Assembly: GCA_020351305.1 (NCBI GenBank)
Contig: CP070730.1
Coordinates: 1,472,145-1,518,517 of the forward strand
Reading direction: 5' to 3'
DNA from: Candidatus Bathyarchaeota archaeon
Lineage (GTDB): Archaea; Thermoproteota; Bathyarchaeia; Bathyarchaeales; SOJC01
Length of the DNA stretch: 46,373 nucleotides
Below the pieces are notes generated by a model that searched no databases, had not been told where the DNA came from, and saw nothing but the letters and a program-made list of their open reading frames with translations. Position numbers and translations under genes: made by a program. This document shows positions 25,331 to 33,979 of the stretch, in pieces; the stretch's first letter is position 1; each line of letters starts with the position of its first letter.

Positions 25331-26458
25331 TCACCAAAGCAGTCCAGGTGCTTCTGATTCTTCGATTGCAGTTTTTGTTAACGCTTTTATACTTTTGAAT
25401 TGTGTTAGTTCGCCATAGCTCACAAGAGTTATTGCTGTTCCTCCAAGTCCCATTCTAGCGGTTCGCCCAATTCTGTGGAAATAGACTAGTGCGTCTAGTG
25501 GAACATCATAATTTATTATGTGGGTTATACCTTGGATGTCTAAACCTCTTGCAGCGACATCAGTTGCAATAAGCAGCCTAAGTCTTTCCTCTCTGAAAGA
25601 GTTTACTACGAACTCTCTTTGTGGTTGAGTGAACCCTGCATGGAAAGGTTTTGCATCATATCCCTGTGCAATTAATCGCTCCGCAAGCAGCTTTGTTCCT
25701 CTGCGGGTTCTGCAGAATATTATGGCTTTCAGGATTTTGCTTTCATTTAAGATGGCGCATAGAATTCTGAATTTGTTTGCAGGATTCACAACCATGTAGT
25801 GCTGATCTATCTGCGTAAGAGCTATTTCGTCTTTGCTTACAAGGATTTTTTCAGGATTCTTCATGTATCGGTTGCATATAGCCATCACTGATTGGTCTAT
25901 TGTTGCTGAAAACAAGCTTGTCTGCCTGTTTGTTGGCACTTTTGAAAGTATGTATTCTATGTCATCTATGAAACCCATGTCAAGCATCCTATCAGCCTCG
26001 TCAAGAACAACAATTTTCACTAAAGACAGGTTCAGTGTTCCTCGTCTTAGGTGGTCGATTATACGCCCTGGGGTGCCCACAATGATGTGGATACCTTTTT
26101 TCAATGCGTTCAGTTGTTTTTGTATAGATTCTCCGCCATATATCGGTGAAACTTTGAAAGCTGCATATTTGGTGAGTTGGCTTATGTGCTCTGCAACCTG
26201 TATGGCGAGTTCACGTGTTGGCTCTAAGACTAAACCTTGAACACTTTTGTGTTTTGGATTTAAACATTCAGCCATAGGGATTCCGAAAGCCGCTGTTTTA
26301 CCTGTTCCAGTTTGTGCTTGTCCTATGACATCTTTACCTTCGAGTAAGGGCATTATTGCTTGAGCCTGGATTGGAAAAAGATTATCAAATCCCAGGTCTT
26401 CAATGCCTTTCATAACTTGTGAGCTTAATGGTAGGTCTCTGAAGTTCTTTATGTGCAT
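25331..26458 (-). CDS. DEAD-box RNA helicase
   Basis: A 375-residue helicase with every core motif: Q motif (GFDNLFPIQAQA), I AQTGTGKT, Ia PTRELA, Ib TPGR, II DEAD, III SAT, IV IIFCRTRRG, V ATDVAARGLD and VI HRIGRTARMG. It unwinds short RNA duplexes in ribosome assembly or cold adaptation. It is a minimal core without C-terminal extension. It has its own TATA box (about 26567-26576) and a perfect palindrome just downstream of it, so regulated transcription is likely. The OB-fold gene follows. Confidence 0.95.
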   Translation of the reverse strand: MHIKNFRDLPLSSQVMKGIEDLGFDNLFPIQAQAIMPLLEGKDVIGQAQTGTGKTAAFGIPMAECLNPKHKSVQGLVLEPTRELAIQVAEHISQLTKYAAFKVSPIYGGESIQKQLNALKKGIHIIVGTPGRIIDHLRRGTLNLSLVKIVVLDEADRMLDMGFIDDIEYILSKVPTNRQTSLFSATIDQSVMAICNRYMKNPEKILVSKDEIALTQIDQHYMVVNPANKFRILCAILNESKILKAIIFCRTRRGTKLLAERLIAQGYDAKPFHAGFTQPQREFVVNSFREERLRLLIATDVAARGLDIQGITHIINYDVPLDALVYFHRIGRTARMGLGGTAITLVSYGELTQFKSIKALTKTAIEESEAPGLLW

Positions 26459-26545
26459 ATTTTTTTTCTCTTGTCACAAAAATCTGTATGTAGTTCTCAA
26501 GAGCTTCTAAAAGCTTCCTTAATTCAAACATAATCAATGTGACAG

Positions 26546-26576
26546 CTTCACTTAGTGAAGAAGCTTGTATAAAAAG
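26546..26576 (-). promoter_or_regulatory. Helicase promoter with TATA box and 15-bp palindrome
   Basis: Read on the minus strand, CTTTTTATAC (26567-26576) is a TATA element. CTTCACTTAGTGAAG (26546-26560, plus strand) is a perfect palindrome around one base. It covers the interval between TATA and the expected start near 26545, the usual place for an archaeal repressor site. The leader to the ATG would be about 87 bases. Confidence 0.5.
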
Positions 26577-26652
26577 GTTTATCGGGATGACGAAAAAATG
26601 CGTTAGGTCTATCTTGCGAGGTTGTTGGTCGACTTCATACTGACACAGATAT

Positions 26653-27483
26653 TTAACTTAGCGCTTTGAGTTGACTTATTGTTCCCAGAAATGTTCCATC
26701 AAGAAGATATATGTCCGCTTTGTCTACATCGATAGCGTCAGTGCGGAGAACTGGTCCTATGTACCTTCTGCGTTCTCTTTTCTTGTTAACTGGTCGTCCT
26801 CCAAGGAAGTCGTTAAAACATGGCATAATTAATAATTGGCTAACTTTGGGCTCGATGTCAAAGCTTTTTCTTTTGCCTGCGGTTAGAGTTTTGGTAGTTC
26901 TATATTGTTTGCTTTTCAGTAGTGAGTTTTTGAGTTTTTCTTGGTCGCATTGTGCCTTTATCCACACTGGGGTTGTTATTCTAAATCCTAGAGAATCGCG
27001 AAATAAGACTGTAGGGTGAAGGTGTCCCATTACTAATGTTTTGCATTGCAGAAGTTTCCTTGCTGGCCATGTATGTCCGTGGAAGAAGCCAGTCATGTTC
27101 AGGGTTATCCCTGTTGATGGGTGTAGTTTTATGCTGGGAGGTAGCAGTGGTTCGAGATTTCCGTCATGGTTTCCCCTGATGATTTGGATATCGTTGATTT
27201 TGGTTCTTATGGTTTCCAAGAATTCAGGTATGTCTCGCCACTCTCCTAATTCTGTTTTTGCTATGGTGTTTTTTACGTCTCCTAGAATTATGAGGGTGTC
27301 TGGTTTTGTTTCATTTATCAATTCGATAAGTTTTTGTCGGATTTTTAGCATTTGTGAAGGGACATGGATACCTCTTTGTATAAGGTTGATCTCCCAACCT
27401 AGGTGAAGATCTGCGATAACTAGAGTCTTATGTTGTTTATGTTGGTGAACAAGGGCGGGGTAATCTTTTATTGGCGTTAGCAT
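26653..27483 (-). CDS. ICC-like metallophosphoesterase
   Basis: A 276-residue calcineurin-like phosphoesterase of the archaeal ICC-like group (COG1407 type). The dinuclear metal motifs are seen in order: VIADLHLGWE, LGDVKN, RGNHDGN, GHTWP and MGHLHP. The first 175 residues are the catalytic fold and the last 90 form a group-specific extension. Members often flank DNA helicase or repair genes; the substrate is unknown. It starts 5 bases after the inositol monophosphatase-like gene, so the two form an operon. Confidence 0.88.
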   Translation of the reverse strand: MLTPIKDYPALVHQHKQHKTLVIADLHLGWEINLIQRGIHVPSQMLKIRQKLIELINETKPDTLIILGDVKNTIAKTELGEWRDIPEFLETIRTKINDIQIIRGNHDGNLEPLLPPSIKLHPSTGITLNMTGFFHGHTWPARKLLQCKTLVMGHLHPTVLFRDSLGFRITTPVWIKAQCDQEKLKNSLLKSKQYRTTKTLTAGKRKSFDIEPKVSQLLIMPCFNDFLGGRPVNKKRERRRYIGPVLRTDAIDVDKADIYLLDGTFLGTISQLKALS

Positions 27484-27488
27484 GGTGA

Positions 27489-28298
27489 TTATGCCTTTTT
27501 CATGGTTTTCAATATAGTTTGGTGAAGGTTTTTATTCCCTGTAGCGATGAATGCCACCTTTTCTGTGGGGCTTAGTGTATTCCTTATTGGCGCGTTTTGG
27601 GGTGTAGTGATGGTGGCGCCTGCCTCTTGAATGATAAGAATAGCAGCTGCTATGTCTGTGGCGCGAAGTTTGCCTCGGATGTCTATGAAAGCGTCTATAA
27701 TGCCATCTGCTACATAACATAATTCGAGGGCGTTGGCTCCAAGGTGGCGTATGTGGTTTGCCTGGGTTAGGAGTTGGTTGAGCTTTGCTGTAATCTCTGC
27801 CACTTTATAAGTGTTGAAGTCTAAGCCTACGACTGCTTCGGTTAGGCTTGATGTTTGCGCTGGGCTGATTTTTTGGTAGTTTCGGTAGGCGCCAAGGTTT
27901 TTCTGAGCTAAATAGGTTGTGTCATGGAATAGATCTGTGATAATTGCCGCTTGGATGGCATCCAGGTTGGGCTTCTTACTGATGGCAATGCTGGTGCAAG
28001 CGAATGGTATTCCTTTAAGTGTGTTTGTTGTTCCATCGATAGGGTCTGCTGTGACATAGTAGGTGGGTTTTGAGCCCCAGTGTTTGACGCCTGATTCTTC
28101 GCTGATTAGGGTGAAGTCTAAGTTGTGCTCGGTCAATGTTTCTATAAGAGCCTTTTCAGCTTGCAGATCAATATGCTTCTTGGGGTCTCCGCCTGCTCCG
28201 ACGCCATAGGTTTTTTGTGCAATAGGAGTGCCTATGAGGGCTGTAACTGAGGATTTTATGTGTTGTGTAGCTTCGGTGAGAATTTCGAGCCAGTCCAT
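27489..28298 (-). CDS. Inositol monophosphatase family phosphatase (archaeal FBPase/IMPase type)
   Basis: A 269-residue sugar phosphatase. The metal-site residues are ISEESG (Glu67-Glu68) and DPIDGTTN (Asp85-Asn92), with the later site D-x-x-x-A near LRATDIAAAI. Archaeal relatives dephosphorylate myo-inositol-1-phosphate and fructose-1,6-bisphosphate, feeding lipid inositol or gluconeogenesis. The coding strand is markedly A/C rich, as in the phosphoesterase gene that follows it, but unlike other neighbours. It is divergent from tRNA-Leu. Confidence 0.9.
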   Translation of the reverse strand: MDWLEILTEATQHIKSSVTALIGTPIAQKTYGVGAGGDPKKHIDLQAEKALIETLTEHNLDFTLISEESGVKHWGSKPTYYVTADPIDGTTNTLKGIPFACTSIAISKKPNLDAIQAAIITDLFHDTTYLAQKNLGAYRNYQKISPAQTSSLTEAVVGLDFNTYKVAEITAKLNQLLTQANHIRHLGANALELCYVADGIIDAFIDIRGKLRATDIAAAILIIQEAGATITTPQNAPIRNTLSPTEKVAFIATGNKNLHQTILKTMKKA

Positions 28299-28447
28299 GG
28301 TTTACTGGTGCTGTATTGTGGCTTTTAAGGATGTGTGTGGTGAATTCAGACATATGCGGTGATGCGTGTGTATTGTTGAGCTCTAAAAATTGCCTTCAGT
28401 AGAGCGCGCAAGAGTTATTTTCGTGTATTGTGATTGGTGTACCTTGG

Positions 28448-28532
28448 GCAGGGGTTCCCAAGCTAGGTCAAAGGGGTGAGGTTCAGGACCTCATGGCGAA
28501 GGCCTTCGTGGGTTCGAATCCCACCCCCTGCA
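28448..28532 (+). tRNA. tRNA-Leu, anticodon CAG
   Basis: The 85-base gene folds as a class II tRNA. The acceptor GCAGGGG pairs with CCCCTGC (28525-28531), discriminator A at 28532. The D arm has CCC/GGG. The anticodon arm TGAGG/CCTCA encloses loop TTCAGGA, anticodon CAG. A long variable arm is followed by T arm GTGGG, loop TTCGAAT, CCCAC. The 3' CCA is not encoded and no intron interrupts the anticodon loop. It reads CUG codons. Confidence 0.97.
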
Positions 28533-28639
28533 CTACATCTAGAGAAGCCAGTGTCAAAGAATATTTGAAGCATACACGCCTTTTCTGGTTGATGAGTAAC
28601 TCAACTGGTCGCGAGTCTGGGTTCCACATAAGTTACTGC

Positions 28640-29074
28640 TTATGTTAAACTATAAATCCTCGTTCCCCCTTCCCAACTATCTCTCCATTTGATTTTTTTA
28701 ACTAATATTTTCAGGAGGCAGAAATCTTTAGACTCATAGCCTTCGGGAAAATGTTGTGTTAGATCAAATGTGGTTAAATTCCAAATTCTTTTCTTCTGTT
28801 CTAAATCTGGAATTAATTTAGCTTCTCCAAAGACGAAAGCAGCCTTGTCACCACTTGGTTGCTCTACAAATGCAAGGCAAATCTTAGGATTACCTTGAAT
28901 CTGATTGACTTTCTCAGAAGAGCAGAAAGTCGTCACCCAAATGGTTAAGTCACCCTCGACTATGGGAGATACTGGGCGAACAGCTGGTTGATCGCCATAA
29001 CAAGTCGCGAGATATGCATGAAGGCAATTATCTTTCATGATGGATATTATTTTCTGAGTTTCAGATAGCTTCAT
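28640..29074 (-). CDS. Pyridoxamine 5'-phosphate oxidase-like FMN-binding split-barrel protein
   Basis: A 144-residue protein of the PPOX/flavin split-barrel superfamily. It has a first helix (QKIISIMKDNCLHAYLAT), strands carrying PAVRPVSPIVEGDLTIWVTT, and the SSEKVNQIQGNPKICLAF segment that lines the flavin site. The family includes F420- or FMN-dependent reductases and heme-utilisation proteins, so the substrate is open. It is divergent from dinB. Confidence 0.78.
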   Translation of the reverse strand: MKLSETQKIISIMKDNCLHAYLATCYGDQPAVRPVSPIVEGDLTIWVTTFCSSEKVNQIQGNPKICLAFVEQPSGDKAAFVFGEAKLIPDLEQKKRIWNLTTFDLTQHFPEGYESKDFCLLKILVKKIKWRDSWEGGTRIYSLT

Positions 29075-29143
29075 TTAGGTTTCCCATCTTTCTCTGATGT
29101 ATTGAATTGGATTTCATTTATGTAGACTATTCTACTAATTTAC

Positions 29144-30265
29144 ATGTTGGTTGGCAAGTTGACTATTCCTCGAGTAGTTTTGCATGTTGACTTCGATTAT
29201 TTCTTTGCACAAGTTGAAGAGAGAGAAAATTCAGCAATTAGGAATCAACCTGTTGTGGTGTGTGTTTACTCGGGTAGAGGGGGAGATCATGGTGCTGTAA
29301 GCACGGCTAATTATGTGGCGCGTAAATATGGCGTAAGATCTGGGATGCCTATTATTTATGCAAAAAAAAGATTGAAGAACGTTGAAGCGGTGTTTCTGCC
29401 AGTTAACCGCGTTCTTTACGATAAAGTTTCTGAGAACATCATGAATGTACTCTGTGGATATGCTGACAATTTCGAGCAAGTAGGTGTTGACGAAGCATTC
29501 TTGGATGTTACTAAGCGTGTGGGTGGAAATTATGAGAGAGGACAGAAACTTGCCAGCGAGATTAAAAAGAGAATTCTTGCAGAAGAGAAAATCACCTGCT
29601 CGATTGGGGTTGGGCCCAACAAACTTGTAGCGAAAATCGCCGCTAATTCTCAAAAACCCAATGGTTTGACCGTTGTTAGTCCTGCCGAAGTTCAAAGCTT
29701 TCTTGCTTCCCTATCTGTGCGTGAGCTTGTTGGTGTTGGACGAAAAACTGAAGATGCCTTGAAAAAGTTAGGGATAGAGACTAACAGACAGTTGGCGACA
29801 TATGATGTAACTGAATTAATCAGTGTTTTTGGCAAGACTTTAGGCATGTATTTGCACAACGCTTCTTTGGGTGTTGATGAATCGCCTGTAGAGCAGAGAG
29901 GACGGGCAGAATCTGTAAGTCGCATCGTGACTTTGAAAGAGAATACTCGAGACTTGACTGTAATGATGAGGGAGGTTGACAAATTAGCGAAAGACATTCT
30001 AAAGGCAGTAGAACAAGGATTGAGCTTCAGGTCTATCTCAATATCCGCTGTGATGGAAGACCTATCTATGGTCACCCGCTCAAAGACTTTTCAAAGACCT
30101 GTAGAGAATCTGGAAGATATGAAGAAGGCAGCAGGTGACCTCTTGGTGCAATTGTTGAGAAAGGAAACGGAACGATTAGTGAGAAGGATTGGATTAAAAA
30201 TATCGAGTTTCATTGAGGAAAAAGGACAAAAACGGTTGAAGGATTTTGATATGCGCGTTCAATAA
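29144..30265 (+). CDS. dinB: Y-family DNA polymerase IV (Dpo4/Dbh type)
   Basis: A 373-residue translesion polymerase. Catalytic residues are Asp16 in HVDFDYFFAQVEE and Asp116-Glu117 in GVDEAFLD. Thumb helix-hairpin-helix segments (VRELVGVGRKTEDALKKLG) and a little-finger domain (about 245-345) follow. The steric-gate residue corresponds to Phe21, as in Sulfolobus Dbh, whereas Dpo4 has Tyr there (family knowledge). The last residues are KRLKDFD, without a canonical PCNA-binding motif. A short gene begins 26 bases after it. Confidence 0.95.
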   Translation: MLVGKLTIPRVVLHVDFDYFFAQVEERENSAIRNQPVVVCVYSGRGGDHGAVSTANYVARKYGVRSGMPIIYAKKRLKNVEAVFLPVNRVLYDKVSENIMNVLCGYADNFEQVGVDEAFLDVTKRVGGNYERGQKLASEIKKRILAEEKITCSIGVGPNKLVAKIAANSQKPNGLTVVSPAEVQSFLASLSVRELVGVGRKTEDALKKLGIETNRQLATYDVTELISVFGKTLGMYLHNASLGVDESPVEQRGRAESVSRIVTLKENTRDLTVMMREVDKLAKDILKAVEQGLSFRSISISAVMEDLSMVTRSKTFQRPVENLEDMKKAAGDLLVQLLRKETERLVRRIGLKISSFIEEKGQKRLKDFDMRVQ

Positions 30266-30291
30266 CTGCGGAAAATAATGGCGAACATTTC

Positions 30292-30693
30292 ATGCGTATA
30301 CACAGGGTTTTTACTTGTAAGCACAATCTTCTATGTAGGTGGCTTGTATTGCCCCAGCACAGTGTTGAATCGAAGAAAAGAAATATTCGAGTAAAAACAT
30401 GGGAGGACTTCAAAAGGCTAGCTATAAAAGAGAAGCCAAAGAGCATTGTTTACATCATCGCGCAAAGTATTCCAGCAAGCAACTTGACAAGCCTCAAGTT
30501 GATTCTGCCAACTGTGGGCACTCAATATATCTTCATCGACACTGCAAAAAATGATAAACTAAGGCAAACGCAGATTCAGATACACAGTGATGGGAAAGGG
30601 CACCGATTCCTGGAGGATAATGACATAAAGGCGTTTCTAAAGAGAGAGCTGCAAAGAAAGGATTTACAGATTTTCTCTTACTGGACAGCCTGA
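30292..30693 (+). CDS. Conserved-looking hypothetical protein downstream of dinB
   Basis: A 133-codon frame with no domain I can name. The C-terminal 95 residues look globular: WEDFKRLAIKEKPKSIVYII, PASNLTSLKLILPT, and QYIFIDTAKNDKLR, ending in KRELQRKDLQIFSYWTA. The N-terminal 30 residues are less ordered and a later TTG start near 30346 is possible. The position right after dinB on the same strand suggests cotranscription. It is convergent with the ABC-2 permease. Confidence 0.6.
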   Translation: MRIHRVFTCKHNLLCRWLVLPQHSVESKKRNIRVKTWEDFKRLAIKEKPKSIVYIIAQSIPASNLTSLKLILPTVGTQYIFIDTAKNDKLRQTQIQIHSDGKGHRFLEDNDIKAFLKRELQRKDLQIFSYWTA

Positions 30694-30737
30694 TAAACAT
30701 TGCAATCTGCCCAAGCTTGGCGCAATATATTATAATC

Positions 30738-32300
30738 TTATTCGATTCTGCTCAGTCTTCTTCTCCCAAGATAGAGGAAAACAATTCCTACTAGCCAGCT
30801 AAGCGGGACTGTTACAAAAAACATTGTTTCATACAAGCCGAAATCAAACATTCTTTGAAGAGTTATTAAGGGAATCAAGAAAGTTCCGAATGGTAACGCC
30901 TGCATAGCTATCATGATGTTCACCCACAAGTTTCCAGATTTATCTGAGAAAGCTGGATTCAGGAGAAAAAGTCCGAGAACGAAAACTACTGTAGCTGCAA
31001 CGTTTAGCACAACTAGTCCTATGTTGATTAGCACGAATATTGGGTTGTTTCCTAAACTTATGAAAGATGTAATAGCAGTGACAATTACTGAGATTGGAAT
31101 CACGATCAGCCAGCCTTTTAGGAGTCTAGCCTTTACTAGTCTCCTCACTCCGGAAGGGGCTTTCTTATAGATGAATAGGCAATCTTTCCCCCGAAGCGTT
31201 ACTTCCCCCACAACGAAGGCTGCTAGAAGCGGAAGCATAAAAGCCCCCATGATCAAAACACCTTCGAGGTCGCTGGGTTCGACTAGAAATATGTTTAGTA
31301 TTGCAAGCAAACCTAGCATATAGAGGATTCTTGACAAGTTCTCGAGCCTTCGCCCATAATCTTTGAAGAGGGATACCAAGAGAGTACCGAACGATTTGCC
31401 ACCGCCTAGGCTTTTCATAGTTTTGTAGAAAACGCCGTCCTGTTTAGCCCTTGACGCTACGAAGCTTATAGTCTCCAGACTGTAAGCTCGATTTGTTGCT
31501 TTTGCTCCCAGCCAAAGAGCAACAACAAAATAGAGGATCAAGCCACCAAATCGGATCAGTGTCTCAAAACCTCCCGCACTAATGTTGCCAGGGTTGGAAG
31601 CAAAGCCTACAAAAATTTCTGCTCCCCAAGAACTAGGCAGAAGGTTCAGGATGGTTCTGACCGTTTCACTTGTCTCAGGATTCATAAGGGCTTGAACCAA
31701 TCCTCCTCCCATCAATGCGTACATTAATACAACTATGGGAAAGGCAATTACTAATGCAAGAGCTCTTCCAATATCTCTACCGCGAGCAGTTTTTCCAAGC
31801 CTTGTCCTCATGACTGCAGCTGTCACAGTGCCAATCCAGAGAGCGGAGAAGAAGATTAGCACGAAAATTGTAATGGTTATCACTATCTGAGCCCACCCCA
31901 GCCCCAAGGGAGCTAATAAGGCAATAAAAGAACCTACAATAGCTGTGACGGCAATAGCATAAAGGGGCATTACTCCTAGAAACTCGCCAAGTAAGACATC
32001 ACTTGGCTTTATAGGAGCTGCCAGAAATATTTCAAGCTGTTCGGTCTGAACTTCCCTTAATGTGTTTGTTATAGGGATTATCATGAAGTAAAAGAAGATC
32101 ATAAATAGAATGATTTGTACCATCGGTACAGCAGCTTGAGTTATAATTAAAGCTAGAAAGTCGTCAATAAACGGACTAAAAAGACGTGGCGCAATGAAAA
32201 TTACGTAAATGGCTAGTATTCCTATTGCCAGATAAGGAAAGTAGGGTCTTATCCTTCGGATTCTACTCGTGCGAATGCGATATTCATTTCTAGCAACCAC
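30738..32300 (-). CDS. ABC-2 type exporter permease
   Basis: A polytopic permease of about 520 residues with roughly twelve helices and the phrase PSDVLLGEFLGVMP in the first half, typical of ABC-2 exporters. It partners the ATPase ending 8 bases upstream. I place the start at GTG 32300 (LVVARNEYRIR), with AGGTGG just upstream. A frame extending to GTG 32360 would overlap the ATPase by 53 bases and has a ribosome site abutting the start, so it is less likely. The exported substrate is not known. Confidence 0.85.
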   Translation of the reverse strand: MVARNEYRIRTSRIRRIRPYFPYLAIGILAIYVIFIAPRLFSPFIDDFLALIITQAAVPMVQIILFMIFFYFMIIPITNTLREVQTEQLEIFLAAPIKPSDVLLGEFLGVMPLYAIAVTAIVGSFIALLAPLGLGWAQIVITITIFVLIFFSALWIGTVTAAVMRTRLGKTARGRDIGRALALVIAFPIVVLMYALMGGGLVQALMNPETSETVRTILNLLPSSWGAEIFVGFASNPGNISAGGFETLIRFGGLILYFVVALWLGAKATNRAYSLETISFVASRAKQDGVFYKTMKSLGGGKSFGTLLVSLFKDYGRRLENLSRILYMLGLLAILNIFLVEPSDLEGVLIMGAFMLPLLAAFVVGEVTLRGKDCLFIYKKAPSGVRRLVKARLLKGWLIVIPISVIVTAITSFISLGNNPIFVLINIGLVVLNVAATVVFVLGLFLLNPAFSDKSGNLWVNIMIAMQALPFGTFLIPLITLQRMFDFGLYETMFFVTVPLSWLVGIVFLYLGRRRLSRIE

Positions 32301-32307
32301 AAGCCAC

Positions 32308-33093
32308 CTAGGTCCCCGCACGCTTTTCCCTCCACGCCAAGAGCTCCTTCCCCTCAACACCTCCTGTTATGGCAATGAATGCCTCCTCCAAGGTTTTTGT
32401 CTTTGTCTGAGCAATGATTTCATCTACTGTACCTAACGCAATGAGTCTTCCTTGGTTGATTATCCCTATGCGATCGCATAACTCCTCCACTATTGGAAGA
32501 ATGTGGCTGCAAATGAAGATGGTTTTTCCTGCCGTATCCGATAATGTCTTTATCAGATCTTTAACCATGAGAGCTGCGCGGGGATCTAGCATAGAAGTTG
32601 GCTCGTCAAGGAATAGGATTGGAGGGTCATGAATTAAGGCTGATGCGATTAAGATTTTCTGTTTCATGCCTCTGCTGTAACCTTCAAGCAGATAATCACG
32701 TCTCTCGTGAAGGCTGAATAGCTTGAGCAAGTCATCAATTCTTTCAATTAGAATGTCGCTTGGGACATTGTAAAGGGCTCCCATAAACTCCAGAAACTCA
32801 TAGGCACTAAGTTTCTCGTACAAGCCAGGTGACTCAGCAAGCAAGCCTGTAACTTGCTTTACCGCAGTCTCCTCCTTAAGAATGTTAAAACCGTTTACAG
32901 TGGCTGTGCCACTGGTTGGTTTTATTATGCAGTTTAACAAGCGAACGGTTGTGGTTTTACCTGCTCCATTTGGGCCTAGAAGGCCAAAAGTTTCTCCATC
33001 ATACACTTCAAGATCAAGCTCATCTACCGCTTTAATCTCTCCACCCTTACCATAATACTTAGATAAATGATCTGTGTGAATCACAACCTTCAT
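32308..33093 (-). CDS. ABC-2 type exporter ATP-binding protein
   Basis: An ATPase of 261 residues with Walker A GPNGAGKTT, Q-loop LLAESPGLY, signature YSRGMKQK, Walker B PPILFLDEPTSMLDP and the switch His in ICSHILP. The fold and spacing match the CcmA/DrrA group driving ABC-2 exporters. The start is ATG 33093; an open frame extends to 33183 but lacks a ribosome site and has no conserved sequence. It forms an operon with the downstream permease. Confidence 0.93.
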   Translation of the reverse strand: MKVVIHTDHLSKYYGKGGEIKAVDELDLEVYDGETFGLLGPNGAGKTTTVRLLNCIIKPTSGTATVNGFNILKEETAVKQVTGLLAESPGLYEKLSAYEFLEFMGALYNVPSDILIERIDDLLKLFSLHERRDYLLEGYSRGMKQKILIASALIHDPPILFLDEPTSMLDPRAALMVKDLIKTLSDTAGKTIFICSHILPIVEELCDRIGIINQGRLIALGTVDEIIAQTKTKTLEEAFIAITGGVEGKELLAWREKRAGT

Positions 33094-33190
33094 TATAAAT
33101 TCCTTGCTACTGGTTTTAGGGCATTTCATATTTGTGCAAAGGCTCTTATGAGTTGTGGAAGAGGTCAATATAACTGCAAGCATGCAAAGC

Positions 33191-33740
33191 CTACCAGATC
33201 TTAGGAATCAACCTGTATCTTACCTGACAAGCATATTCCGAATATCCCTCTAGCTCTACTTGTAGTGTTCTGTCTTCTAACCACGTGCGGATTAGCATCA
33301 AGAAAATGTGGACCCCGCATTAATGAAGGCGAAAATTGATACAATGATCATCAGGATTGAAATTAGGAATAAAATACCTGCTAAGTAGCCCAGTTTAGCA
33401 AGACTGTGGAGAAAGCATCGAACTACAATCCTGCGACTGTAAAATGAACATCGAGGTTTGACCAATGAAATCTGCCATCTAAACCTGCCACAGCAGGGTT
33501 AGAAAATATCACCATAAGATTGCAAACCCGCATAAGTATTTCATCCCATAATTTGGATCCTTTTCGCTTCCTTTTGAGTCTTTGAACAAGAAGTTGAGGG
33601 TTAAGCTTGTGTTGAACAACAACGCTAACGAAATAATGGATTAAGGCTGTGCTGAAGTAAAGCCATGGTCGATAATCAGTCATATGACCAGCAGAAACAA
33701 AGAAGATAATCATTTGAATGGAAAGCATAACTGATGCCAC
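33191..33740 (-). pseudogene. Decayed isoprenylcysteine carboxyl methyltransferase-like gene
   Basis: The remains of a membrane methyltransferase of the ICMT/PEMT group. The first piece (33740-33423) has YRPWLYFSTALIHYFVSV, NPQLLVQRLKRKRKGSKLWD and NPAVAGLDGRFHWS, then a stop. A second frame gives LAKLGYLAGILFLISILMII and ends at a stop after NAGSTFS. A third gives LIRTWLEDRTLQVELEGYSE, continuing to VRYRLIPKIW and a stop at 33191. These are the N-terminal, middle and C-terminal family segments in order. The catalytic GPYRxVRHPxY region between the last two is missing. Two frame changes plus an internal deletion argue for a dead gene. Confidence 0.8.
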
Positions 33741-33979
33741 AAAGAATTTGTTTGATTGATGCGATCCTGAACTGTATTGAACTGCGTTCGCGCATAGACT
33801 CTGTCTGTCTCATGCTAACTAAATATTTCTTTTACTCCGAAAGCGGAATCTACTCTATTCTGCATTAACTTCTTCTAGAGTATGTGTTTGTGGTCATGCA
33901 TGAATTGCGAGCACGTGTAAGTAGATGTGCAAACAAGCACTTAAACCACGGAATCTATGAGCTCTTAAGGTTTGCAACA

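Noticed and set aside
26400-26530. Short minus-strand frame starting MFELRKLLEALENY upstream of and overlapping the helicase start
   Set aside because: It overlaps the helicase coding start in another frame and lacks a ribosome site; it is more likely leader sequence.
26711-27406. Plus-strand frames opposite the metallophosphoesterase
   Set aside because: They are antisense to a gene with all metal motifs and arise from its biased base composition.
28533-28640. C/D box small RNA after tRNA-Leu (TTGATGA near 28589)
   Set aside because: The box C match is imperfect and no CTGA box D lies at a suitable distance.
29231-30075. Minus-strand frames of 127 and 154 residues opposite dinB
   Set aside because: No domain, no ribosome site, and fully covered by the polymerase gene.
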